Shown piece after piece: positions 17,314 to 26,007 of a stretch of DNA of 64,000 nucleotides. The stretch's first letter is position 1; each line of letters begins with the position of its first letter. Source of the DNA: Amycolatopsis jiangsuensis (lineage in GTDB: Bacteria > Actinomycetota > Actinomycetes > Mycobacteriales > Pseudonocardiaceae); the NCBI RefSeq assembly GCF_014204865.1, contig NZ_JACHMG010000001.1, positions 4,552,501 to 4,616,500 on the forward strand, written 5' to 3'. The notes below the pieces were generated by a model. It was not told the origin of the DNA and did no database searches. It saw only the letters and a program-made list of their open reading frames with translations. The position numbers and the translations under genes are program-made.

Positions 17314-17827
17314 GCGCCGGCCGACCGAATGGCCGGACCTGCTCGGCCACTGGGACGGCGCCCGGCTCGTCGTGCGGGACATCCTGCGCCTGCCCGCGGA
17401 CCACCCGGTCGCCTCGCCGTTCCCGCACGGCGGCACCATCACCGTCGGCGACTGGACCCGACGGCTGGCGCACGAATTCGCCATCCACCGGCTCGATGCG
17501 GAAAGTGCCCTACCCACGCCTCGGCGAACCCGCTTCCCGACGGGTTTCGCCGAGGACGGCATCGACGAGTATCTGGCCTTCCTGACGCCCCGCCGGGCCC
17601 CGTCCCCCGAACGCGACGGAGTCGTCGAGGTCCGCGCCGGCGACCGCGGCTGGACCGTCGTCCTGCGCCGTGGGCAGGGGCCGCAGCTGGACGAGAGCAC
17701 CCCAGGCACCCCGGACGTCACCCTGACCGGCCCTGCCGACGACGTCTACCGCGCCCTCTGGGGACGCCCGCACGCCGCCGGCATCGTCGGCGATGACACC
17801 CTCCTCGACCCCCTCGCGGCGCCCTGA
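17129..17827 (+). CDS. Maleylpyruvate isomerase family (mycothiol-dependent, DinB-like) protein
   Basis: A 232-residue protein with an N-terminal DinB/MDMPI domain (CPKWTMADLVTHLTEV, then RRLAHEFAIHRLDAE carrying the H-E-x-x-x-H-x-x-D metal ligand pattern) and a C-terminal MDMPI-C domain. Family members use mycothiol to isomerise maleylpyruvate or conjugate electrophiles. The ATG matches the usual family start, so the 185-base overlap with the DedA frame belongs to DedA, not to this gene. It precedes purU by 25 bases. Substrate not determined. Confidence 0.87.
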   Translation: MDTPHLLEAIDVHADRLKTAALTAGPHAPIPNCPKWTMADLVTHLTEVLSYTIDAITGHHTERRPTEWPDLLGHWDGARLVVRDILRLPADHPVASPFPHGGTITVGDWTRRLAHEFAIHRLDAESALPTPRRTRFPTGFAEDGIDEYLAFLTPRRAPSPERDGVVEVRAGDRGWTVVLRRGQGPQLDESTPGTPDVTLTGPADDVYRALWGRPHAAGIVGDDTLLDPLAAP

Positions 17828-17852
17828 CCAGCCGGTAACGGAGAATGGACGC

Positions 17853-18725
17853 GTGCCAGACCCCCAGCGTTACGTGCTCACCTTCGGCTGCCCCGACCGC
17901 ACCGGGATCATCGCGCGCATCTCGGGTTTCCTCGCCGAGCACGGCGGGATGATCGTCGAGGCCGCCTACCACACCGACCCGGATTCCGGCTGGTTCTTCA
18001 CCCGCCAGGTCGTACTGGCCGATTCACTGCCGTTCGACGTCGCCGAGCTGCGCGAGCGGTTCGGCGTGGTGGCCCGCACGCTCTCGGCGGAGTCGAACTG
18101 GCAGGTGTTCGACACCGGGCAGCGCCCGCGGGCGGTCGTACTCGTCTCGAAGGCCGGCCACTGCCTCTACGACCTGCTGGGCCGGGTCGCCTCGGGGGAG
18201 CTGGACGTGGACATCGCGGCGGTGGTCGGCAACCACACCTCGCTCGCGGACATCACCCGCGCCCACGGCATCCCGTTCCACCACGTACCGTTCCCCGCCG
18301 GCGATCCGGCCGGCAAGGCGGACGCGTTCGCCGAGGTCCGCAAGCTGGTCGACGCGCACGATCCGCAGGCGATCGTGCTGGCGCGCTTCATGCAGGTGCT
18401 GCCGCCCGGGCTGTGCGAGGCATGGGCCGGGCGCGCGCTGAACATCCACCACAGCTTCCTGCCCTCGTTCGCCGGCGCGAAGCCGTACCACCAGGCGCAC
18501 ACGCGCGGCGTCAAACTGATCGGCGCCACCTGCCACTACGTGACCGCGGACCTCGACGCAGGCCCGATCGTGGAGCAGGACGTGATCCGCGTGGGGCACG
18601 GCGATTCGGTCGACGACCTGGTCCGCAAGGGCCGCGACATCGAGAAGGTCACCCTCGCGCGTGGCCTGCGCTGGCACCTCGAAGGCCGGGTTCTGGTGCA
18701 CGGCAACCGAACCGTGGTCTTCTGA
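17853..18725 (+). CDS. purU: Formyltetrahydrofolate deformylase
   Basis: A 290-residue enzyme releasing formate from 10-formyl-THF to balance one-carbon pools. The N-terminal ACT domain (LTFGCPDRTGIIARISGFLA) is followed by the formyltransferase fold, with catalytic Asn/His in LNIHHSFLPSFAGAKPYHQA and Asp in VTADLDAGPI. The GTG at 17853 gives the family length; the 20-codon extension upstream is in the preceding gene. A strong terminator hairpin follows the stop. Confidence 0.95.
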   Translation: MPDPQRYVLTFGCPDRTGIIARISGFLAEHGGMIVEAAYHTDPDSGWFFTRQVVLADSLPFDVAELRERFGVVARTLSAESNWQVFDTGQRPRAVVLVSKAGHCLYDLLGRVASGELDVDIAAVVGNHTSLADITRAHGIPFHHVPFPAGDPAGKADAFAEVRKLVDAHDPQAIVLARFMQVLPPGLCEAWAGRALNIHHSFLPSFAGAKPYHQAHTRGVKLIGATCHYVTADLDAGPIVEQDVIRVGHGDSVDDLVRKGRDIEKVTLARGLRWHLEGRVLVHGNRTVVF

Positions 18726-18728
18726 CAC

Positions 18729-18764
18729 CTCGTGAGTGGCGAGCCTGGACTCGCCACTCACGAG
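18729..18764. terminator. Perfect 15-bp hairpin terminator
   Basis: CTCGTGAGTGGCGAG at 18729-18743 pairs perfectly with 18750-18764 across a 6-base loop, and three to four more pairs form outside with one bulged base. It lies 3 bases after purU and 6 bases from the end of the convergent alcohol dehydrogenase gene, so it can end both transcripts. Confidence 0.85.
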
Positions 18765-18770
18765 GGTGGA

Positions 18771-19820
18771 TCAGGCGCCGATCGTCGAAGCGTCGATCAC
18801 GAAGCGGTAGCGCACGTCGCTGTTTTCCACCCGCTCGTACGCGGTGTTGACCTGGTCCGCGGTGATCGTCTCGATCTCCGCGCCCACGCCGTGTTCCGCG
18901 CAGAAGTCGAGCATCTCCTGCGTCTGCGCGATGCCGCCGATCATCGAACCGGCCAGCATCTTGTTGCCGCCCAGCAGCGAGAAGGCGTTGTACTCCAACG
19001 ATTCCGCGGGCGCGCCGACGTTCACCATCGCACCGCCGACACGCAGCATGCCGAGGTAAGCGTCGATCGGCAGCTTCGCCGACACGGTGTTGAGGATGAC
19101 GTCGAACCGGCCGGCCAGCACCTCGAAGGTCGACTCGTCGCCGGTCGCGTAGTAGTCCTTCGCGCCGAGCTTGAAGCCGTCCTCCTGCTTCTTCAGGCTC
19201 TGGCTGAGCACGGTGACCTCGGCGCCCATCGCGACCGCCAGCTTGACCGCCATGTGCCCGAGCCCGCCGAGACCGACCACCGCGACCTTCTTACCCGGCC
19301 CGGCACCCCACTGGCGCAGCGGCGAGTAGGTGGTGATGCCCGCGCACAGCAGCGGAGCGGCGACATCGAGCCCGATGCCCTCCGGAATCCTGCACACGAA
19401 GGCGTCCTTCACCACCACCTGGCGGCTGTATCCGCCGTAGGTGTTCTCGCCGTCGAAGCCGACCCCGTTGTACGTCTGCACGTTGCCCTTGACGCAGAAC
19501 TGCTCCGTGCCGGCCCGGCAGTACTCGCACTCACCGCAGGAATCGACCATGCAGCCGACGCCGACCCGGTCGCCGACCTGGTACTTCGTGACCGACGAGC
19601 CGACCGCGGCGACGACCCCGGCGATCTCGTGCCCTGGCACCATCGGGAAGATCGACGACCCCCAGTCCTCCTTGACCTGGTGGAGGTCGCTGTGGCAGAT
19701 GCCGGCGTAGGCGATGTCGATGAGCACGTCGTCCGGCCGCAGGTCACGGCGCTCGATGGTCGTCGGGGCAAGTTGGGCGCCCGGAGCCGCGGCGGCGATG
19801 GCGGACGTGGTCGTGGTCAT
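18771..19820 (-). CDS. Zinc-dependent NAD(P) alcohol dehydrogenase
   Basis: A 349-residue medium-chain dehydrogenase. Catalytic zinc ligands are in GICHSDLH and GHEIAGVV; four structural-zinc Cys lie in [16 protein letters not shown]; the dinucleotide loop is [14 protein letters not shown]. It belongs to the YahK/cinnamyl-alcohol dehydrogenase-like branch that reduces aldehydes with NADPH. It is divergent from a TetR regulator, and two palindromes lie just before its start, which implies repression relieved by an aldehyde or related compound (inference). Confidence 0.93.
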   Translation of the reverse strand: MTTTTSAIAAAAPGAQLAPTTIERRDLRPDDVLIDIAYAGICHSDLHQVKEDWGSSIFPMVPGHEIAGVVAAVGSSVTKYQVGDRVGVGCMVDSCGECEYCRAGTEQFCVKGNVQTYNGVGFDGENTYGGYSRQVVVKDAFVCRIPEGIGLDVAAPLLCAGITTYSPLRQWGAGPGKKVAVVGLGGLGHMAVKLAVAMGAEVTVLSQSLKKQEDGFKLGAKDYYATGDESTFEVLAGRFDVILNTVSAKLPIDAYLGMLRVGGAMVNVGAPAESLEYNAFSLLGGNKMLAGSMIGGIAQTQEMLDFCAEHGVGAEIETITADQVNTAYERVENSDVRYRFVIDASTIGA

Positions 19821-19863
19821 GAAACCCTCCTCGAGAGTCCCGGGAAGCCCGGGGACCGAATGG

Positions 19864-19909
19864 ATGTAAGAACCCTCTTACATCGTCTATCGTAAGAGGG
19901 GTCTTACAT
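19864..19909. promoter_or_regulatory. Twin TetR-type operators
   Basis: Two palindromes share a half-site: ATGTAAGA-ACCC-TCTTACAT (19864-19883) and GTAAGA-GGGG-TCTTAC (19892-19907). Centres are 26 bp apart, on the order of two to two and a half helical turns. They sit between the divergent alcohol dehydrogenase and TetR genes, the classic place for auto- and cross-repression. Confidence 0.8.
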
Positions 19910-19941
19910 TTGCGCGACCGAGATCGGGTGTGAGCTGCGAC

Positions 19942-20562
19942 ATGCCGGGCAAGTACCACCATCGCGACCTGCGAGCCGAACTGGTGCGCGTCTCGCTGGA
20001 CCTGATCGCCGAGTGCGGCATCGCCGCGTTCTCGGTCGCGGAGGCCGCCCGCCGGGCGAAGGTGTCCTCCGCCGCGCCGTACCGGCACTTTCCCGACCGC
20101 ACGGCACTGCTCGCCGCGGTGGCCACCACGGCCGCCTGCCGGTTGCGAGACGACATCGAGGAAGCGGTGGCCGCGGAAACGGATCCGGTGGCGCGAGGCG
20201 CCACGATCGCCGCGGTGCACACCCGGTTCCTGATCGACACCCGCATCGGCCTGCAGGTGATCTACGCCGAGGGCCTCGGCGACCCGAAGTACACCGAATT
20301 GCACGAGGCCCGCCGAGACCTGGTCGACGCGTTCCTGATGCGCTGCATCGACATCACCCACGATCCGGCGACCGCGCTCGAGCTGATGGAACAGCTCAAC
20401 ACCCAGGCTTTCGGGTACGGCGAGCTCTACCTCAACGGCGTCAACCGGCGGCTCGGGTACCCGCCGGAACAGGTCGCCGCGAAGTCACGCCGGGCCGCGC
20501 GCATCGTGATCGAGGCCTATCAGGCGGGGAACCCGTCGACCGCACCGGCCGATCCGTGGTGA
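19942..20562 (+). CDS. TetR/AcrR family transcriptional regulator
   Basis: A 206-residue repressor. The N-terminal helix-turn-helix reads FSVAEAARRAKVSSAAPYRHFPDRTALLAAV; the C-terminal domain resembles WHG/TetR_C. The ATG at 19942 is preferred; a GTG at 19930 in frame is also possible. It is divergent from the alcohol dehydrogenase, with twin palindromes between them, so it most likely represses itself and that enzyme. It is followed after 31 bases by a haloacid dehalogenase-like gene that may share its transcript. Confidence 0.9.
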   Translation: MPGKYHHRDLRAELVRVSLDLIAECGIAAFSVAEAARRAKVSSAAPYRHFPDRTALLAAVATTAACRLRDDIEEAVAAETDPVARGATIAAVHTRFLIDTRIGLQVIYAEGLGDPKYTELHEARRDLVDAFLMRCIDITHDPATALELMEQLNTQAFGYGELYLNGVNRRLGYPPEQVAAKSRRAARIVIEAYQAGNPSTAPADPW

Positions 20563-20593
20563 GATCACCGGGAGCCCAGCGCAAGGAGGCACC

Positions 20594-21271
20594 GTGCTCT
20601 GCGTGTTCGACGTCAACGAGACCCTGCTCGACCTGACCACCCTCGATCCGCTGTTCACCGAGCTGACCGGTTCGCCCACCGCTCGCCGGGAATGGTTCGC
20701 GCTCTCCATCCACACCGTGCTCGCGGTCACCGCGACCGGCGGCTACCGCGACTTCGGCGAGATCACCGCACAGGCCGCGGCCGACGTCTGCGCACAGTAC
20801 GGCCACGAACTGACCGATCGCGACCTCTCCCGTCTCCGCGAGGGGCTCGCCGCCACGCCCGCGCACCCGGACGCGGCCGAAGGCCTCGACCTGCTGCGCC
20901 AGGACGGCCACCAGCTCGTCGCGCTGACCAATTCGCCGCTGGCCACCGGCGAAACGCATCTGCAGAACGCCGGCCTTGCCACGAAACTGGAGCGGATCTT
21001 CTCCGCACAGCAGGTGAGCCGGCTCAAGCCCGCGCCCGAACCGTACCGGCAGGTACTGCGCGCCTACGGGGTCGAACCCGGCCAAGCCGTGATGGTCGCC
21101 GCGCACGGCTGGGACATCGCGGGCGCGCAGGCCGCCGGATTACGCACGGCGCTGCTCGTCCGGCCCGGCGTGCGGCCGCTGCCGGGCGCGCCCGCAGCCA
21201 CCTACACCGCGGCGAGCGTGCCCGAACTGGCGCGGGCGATCGACGTCAGTCACCGCTCCGGCCCGAAGTAG
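20594..21271 (+). CDS. Haloacid dehalogenase type II (HAD superfamily)
   Basis: A 225-residue HAD hydrolase. The nucleophile Asp is in VFDVNETLLDL (residues 4-14), motif II Thr in VALTNSPLA, Lys in RLKPAPEPYR and the acidic end in VAAHGWDIAGAQAAG, which is the pattern of L-2-haloacid dehalogenases. The GTG start has a good AAGGAGG site. It may be co-transcribed with the TetR gene upstream. Natural substrate unknown; members also act on phosphorylated compounds. Confidence 0.88.
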   Translation: MLCVFDVNETLLDLTTLDPLFTELTGSPTARREWFALSIHTVLAVTATGGYRDFGEITAQAAADVCAQYGHELTDRDLSRLREGLAATPAHPDAAEGLDLLRQDGHQLVALTNSPLATGETHLQNAGLATKLERIFSAQQVSRLKPAPEPYRQVLRAYGVEPGQAVMVAAHGWDIAGAQAAGLRTALLVRPGVRPLPGAPAATYTAASVPELARAIDVSHRSGPK

Positions 21272-21278
21272 GAACCAC

Positions 21279-22289
<1,011 letters not shown>

Positions 22290-22403
22290 CGGCGGACTCC
22301 GTTTCCTGAGACTGAACTCGAACCGGGGCGTACGCCCCGTATCACTCGGCGCAACGGCGATGCCGGGGTGCACATTCCCCCGCCCCGGACGGTGTGGCAG
22401 GCG

Positions 22404-22838
22404 CTACACGATCTCCGCGAGCTTGCCGAGCACGCCGTCGTGAATTCGCTTCAGGCCGCCAGGGGCGAAGGTCTTCTCGAAGAAGCCGCCGATGCCGCCG
22501 GCGCCGTCCCAGCTGGTCTGGATGCGCACGCGGGAACCGGCACCGGACTCGGCGACCGTCCAGGTGGTGACCATGCTGGAGTTCGCGTCGGTCTCCACGA
22601 AGGTGCCCGGCGCCGGCTCGGTGACCGTGGCCGCCACGTCACGCACCCGCTTCGAGGTGGCCTGCAGTTTCCAGCTCGCCTTCGTGCCGGCCCCGACACC
22701 GCCCTCGGTGACCTCGTAGTCGCGGTAGTGCTCGGTGAGCAGCTTCGGCCGGGTCTCGGAGTAGTCCGCGACCAGCTCACGCACCCTCTCCACCGGCGCG
22801 TCGATCGTGCGCTCCACGGTGGCCGTGACCTTTGCCAT
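22404..22838 (-). CDS. SRPBCC family (polyketide cyclase/dehydrase-like) protein
   Basis: A 144-residue protein with the START-like helix-grip layout: VERTIDAPVERVRELVADYS at the start, a central sheet with WKLQATSKRVRD, and a closing amphipathic helix LKRIHDGVLGKLAEIV. These proteins bind hydrophobic ligands; no catalytic function can be assigned. The ATG at 22838 is the natural family start; a much longer open frame upstream is non-coding. It has its own short gap on both sides. Confidence 0.84.
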   Translation of the reverse strand: MAKVTATVERTIDAPVERVRELVADYSETRPKLLTEHYRDYEVTEGGVGAGTKASWKLQATSKRVRDVAATVTEPAPGTFVETDANSSMVTTWTVAESGAGSRVRIQTSWDGAGGIGGFFEKTFAPGGLKRIHDGVLGKLAEIV

Positions 22839-22942
22839 CTCGTCCCTCTCTTCGGTTTCCGCCACGACCACCCTTGCACACACGAGCGGACGAGGGCCGC
22901 CCGGGAGAACCCCGGACGGCCCGTTTTCACCCTGCGGTGTGC

Positions 22943-23884
22943 TCAGCCGAGACCCTGCTGCGACAGCCAGTCCCCGGCCACGTCGCCGGCCTGCTCGCCA
23001 TCGGAATCCACGCGGGCGTTCAGCTCGCGCATGGCGTCCGTGGTGAGCTTCGCGCTGACGGCGTTGACCACCTTCGCGAAGTCCGCACCACGCTGGTCGA
23101 GCACCTTCCGAGTCACCGCGGGCACCACGTTCTCGGTCGGCACGATGGCGAGATCGTCCTTGAGCGCCACGTACTTCGGGTCGCCGACCAGCGGGCTGAC
23201 CGAATCGACGGGGATCACGGTGACCGATCCGGAGTCGAGCTGCTGCACGCGCGGGCCGGCCTCCTGCACGGTCTGAAACGTGGCGTTGGCCAGGTGGTAC
23301 ACGTCCTTGAAGCCCTGGAAGCACGGCAGCCGCTTCTCGCACTCCGGCGGACCGGCCATGACGACCTTGTCGAGCTTCTTCAGGTCGCTGATCGTGCTGA
23401 TGCCCTTCTCCTTGGCGAGATCGGCCTTCACCACGTAGGTGTTCTTGTTCTCCGCCGCGGCGTAGTCGAGCAGCCCGATGCCGTCGGCTTCGAACAGCTT
23501 GGCCAGCTGCTCGTGTTCGCCCTTGGCGTCCTTGACGGTGTCCTTGCCGAAGCCGGTGGTGATCGCCGCGCCCTGGTACTCAGGAAGGAACTGCAGCTCA
23601 CCGGACTTGAGCGACGGGTAGATCAGCTCCCGCGAGCCGAGGTTGAGCTTGCGGGCGACCGGATAGCCCTTCGCCTCCAGCGCGCCCGCGTAGATCTCGG
23701 CGAGGATCTGGCTGTCGGTGAAGTTGAACGAGGCCACGACGATCGGTGCACCGCCCTTGCTCGGCGCGGCCGGCTGGTCACCGCTCCCACCACCGCCGCA
23801 GGCGGTCAGGCCGACGACGGCCACCGCCGCGAGCGCGGCCACTCGGATGCTTTGGGTCCACCGCACGGGCCCCACACTCCTCAT
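22943..23884 (-). CDS. Glycine betaine/choline-type ABC transporter substrate-binding lipoprotein
   Basis: A 313-residue lipoprotein. The lipobox is VGLTACGGGG (Cys about residue 29). The mature part resembles OpuAC/ProX binding proteins: IVVASFNFTDSQILAEIYAG, ELQFLPEYQGAAIT and a closing TTDAMRELNARVDSDGEQA. It binds quaternary amines such as glycine betaine in relatives. It is divergent from two permease genes at 24005 and 24694 and surely works with them. No ATPase gene is present nearby. Confidence 0.9.
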   Translation of the reverse strand: MRSVGPVRWTQSIRVAALAAVAVVGLTACGGGGSGDQPAAPSKGGAPIVVASFNFTDSQILAEIYAGALEAKGYPVARKLNLGSRELIYPSLKSGELQFLPEYQGAAITTGFGKDTVKDAKGEHEQLAKLFEADGIGLLDYAAAENKNTYVVKADLAKEKGISTISDLKKLDKVVMAGPPECEKRLPCFQGFKDVYHLANATFQTVQEAGPRVQQLDSGSVTVIPVDSVSPLVGDPKYVALKDDLAIVPTENVVPAVTRKVLDQRGADFAKVVNAVSAKLTTDAMRELNARVDSDGEQAGDVAGDWLSQQGLG

Positions 23885-24004
23885 TTCACCCAGTAGAGGG
23901 ACTGACCCTAACTGTGCGCCACGACAGAAACCACATACCGGGAATCAACGTCACTTGATCTCAATCCACGGAACTTCGGCGCCCGAACGGGGTAGCCTCA
24001 CCCA

Positions 24005-24697
24005 GTGCACGCGTCCTCGGTGACCCCGCTGCTCACGCAGAGCAGCCGGCCGATCTTCGAATGGCGATGGGTCGAACGCAACGCCGACGCCATCGTCGAG
24101 CGGCTCGGTGAACACATTGCGCTCACCGCCACCGCACTCGGTGCCGGACTGGTGGTGTCACTCGCGCTGGCCACGCTCTGCCTGCGGTTCCGCTGGTTCT
24201 ACCCGCTCGTACTGGGTACCGCCGGTGCGCTGTACGTGATTCCGAGCCTGGGAGCGTTCGCGCTGCTGGTGCCGTTCTTCGGGCTGTCCTTCACCACGGC
24301 GGTGATTCCGTTGGGCACCTACACCCTGCTGATCCTGATCCGCAACATCGTCACCGGCGTGCAGCAGGTGCCGATCGAGGTGCGCGAAGCCGCGGTCGGC
24401 ATGGGCTTCACCCGGCGGCGGCTGTTGTGGCAGGTGGAGCTCCCGCTCGCGTTGCCGGTGGTGATCGCCGGCCTCCGGGTGGCCGCGGTGACCACCATCG
24501 GCCTGGTGACCGTCACGTCGTTGCTCGGCATGGGTGGTCTCGGGTACTTCATCCGGGCCGGAATCCAGACCACGACGCCGAACCCGAGCCCGATCATCGT
24601 CGGCATCGTGCTGTCGGTGGTGCTGGCGGTGGTCGTCGACCTGCTGCTGTGGCTGAGTGAACGGGCGCTGGCCCCGTGGGCGCGGAGGGTGCGGTGA
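24005..24697 (+). CDS. ABC transporter permease, betaine/OpuCB type
   Basis: A 230-residue inner-membrane permease with six or so helices. The EAA loop, where the ATPase docks, reads VPIEVREAAVGMGFTRRRLLWQVELPLAL. IPSLGAFALLVPFFGLS and LLGMGGLGYFIRAG are typical of OpuCB/YehW-like proteins. The start is GTG and the stop overlaps the second permease by 4 bases (GTGA). It forms a heterodimeric pore with the next gene product (inference from family). Confidence 0.92.
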   Translation: MHASSVTPLLTQSSRPIFEWRWVERNADAIVERLGEHIALTATALGAGLVVSLALATLCLRFRWFYPLVLGTAGALYVIPSLGAFALLVPFFGLSFTTAVIPLGTYTLLILIRNIVTGVQQVPIEVREAAVGMGFTRRRLLWQVELPLALPVVIAGLRVAAVTTIGLVTVTSLLGMGGLGYFIRAGIQTTTPNPSPIIVGIVLSVVLAVVVDLLLWLSERALAPWARRVR

Positions 24698-25407
24698 ACG
24701 TCTTCACGCAACTGGGCCAGTGGCTGGCCGATCCGGACCGGTGGAGCTGGACGGATCCGGCGGGCATTCCGTACCGGACCGTGCAGCACCTGTGGTTTTC
24801 CGCGCTGGCGCTGGTGATCGCGGCGTTGCTGACGATTCCGCCCGCCCTGTGGCTCGCGCACTACCGCCGCGGCGCGTTCCTGGCGAGCAGCGCGGTGAAC
24901 ATCGGCCGCGCGATCCCGAGTTTCGGGTTGATCATCCTGTTCTGGTTCCTGGCCAGCCGCTGGGAAGTGGACACGGATTTCTGGCCGCTGCTGCTGGCGC
25001 TGGTCGGGCTGGCCCTGCCGCCGCTGTTCACCAACACCTACGCCGGCGTGGTCCAGCTCGACCAGGAAGTCGTCGACGCGGCACGGGGGACGGGCTACCG
25101 TGAACGGCAGATCATGTTCCGCTTGGAGCTGCCCCTGTCGTCCCCGGTGATCGTGGCAGGCGCGAGGGTGGCGTTCCTGCAACTGGTGGCCACAGTCGCG
25201 ATCGGCGCGATAGTCAACGACGGAGGCGGCCTGGGCCGCTACATAGTCGACGGCTTCGCCGAAGGAGCAAGAGGCTACGGCGAAATCTTCGGCGGCGGCA
25301 TCGCAGTCGTGGTCCTCGCGCTGGTGTGCGAAGGACTGTTCTCGCTGCTGACAAAGCTGGCCACCCCACGAGGACTGGCCCTCCAACAGCTACGACGCGC
25401 TTCGTGA
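24694..25407 (+). CDS. ABC transporter permease, betaine/OpuCD type
   Basis: A 237-residue permease paralogous to its upstream neighbour. The EAA loop is LDQEVVDAARGTGYRERQIMFRLELPL; RAIPSFGLIILFWFLASRW matches OpuCD-type proteins. The GTG start is coupled to the preceding stop and has a GGAGGG site. It ends the operon; no ATP-binding protein follows. A C-rich region downstream may serve termination. Confidence 0.92.
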   Translation: MNVFTQLGQWLADPDRWSWTDPAGIPYRTVQHLWFSALALVIAALLTIPPALWLAHYRRGAFLASSAVNIGRAIPSFGLIILFWFLASRWEVDTDFWPLLLALVGLALPPLFTNTYAGVVQLDQEVVDAARGTGYRERQIMFRLELPLSSPVIVAGARVAFLQLVATVAIGAIVNDGGGLGRYIVDGFAEGARGYGEIFGGGIAVVVLALVCEGLFSLLTKLATPRGLALQQLRRAS

Positions 25408-26007
25408 GCCGTTGGCTGTTGCTTTGACGCGCTTTTGTCGCGGCTCTTGGTTGCGGGTGTCTCGCCTTCCGGCTCGTTGTCACGGCGGCTGCTTCGCTTC
25501 GCCACTCTTTGTTGCGCTTCCGGCCACCGATACCGCCTACCGCCGCCCGTCACCGCCGCAATCGCGCTCATGCTGACCCATCAGCCATGTCTACGCCCAC
25601 CGCGACGCGTCGCCGGGGCTGTGCCACAGCGGTTTGGAGCCCCAGCGCAGCCCCTCAACACCGCCGCTTGCCCCACTGAGGCCCGCCACCACAGCACGTC
25701 CGAATGACCACCTGGCCCGTCTCAACACGGCGCCTCCACCGCGCCCGGCGGCGCCACACGACGCCCACTCCCACATCCACAGCGCACGCCCCCGCCGCGC
25801 CCTGCGCCCACACACGGCACCTCCCTCACCGCGCACGCCCTCACCGCGCCCGGCATCGCCTCACCGCACCCACGCCAGCCTCCGCCGTGCTCGGCGTCCC
25901 CACACGGCCCAACCCCCACCTCCACCGCGCAACCGTCCACCGCAGCCCACCCGGTCGCGCGCGATCCGTCCCACCGCTGCCAACCGGACCCGAGCCCGTA
26001 CCGGCAG
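25408..26007. other. 600-bp gap with C-rich, G-poor plus strand
   Basis: No gene recognised. The first 150 bases are mixed. From about 25690 to 25960 the plus strand is very rich in C with few G (runs such as CCACGCCAGCCTCCGCC), an asymmetry unlike the flanking genes. As RNA from the permease operon this would resemble a Rho-loading region. Overlapping open frames in all phases are a by-product of composition. Confidence 0.5.
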
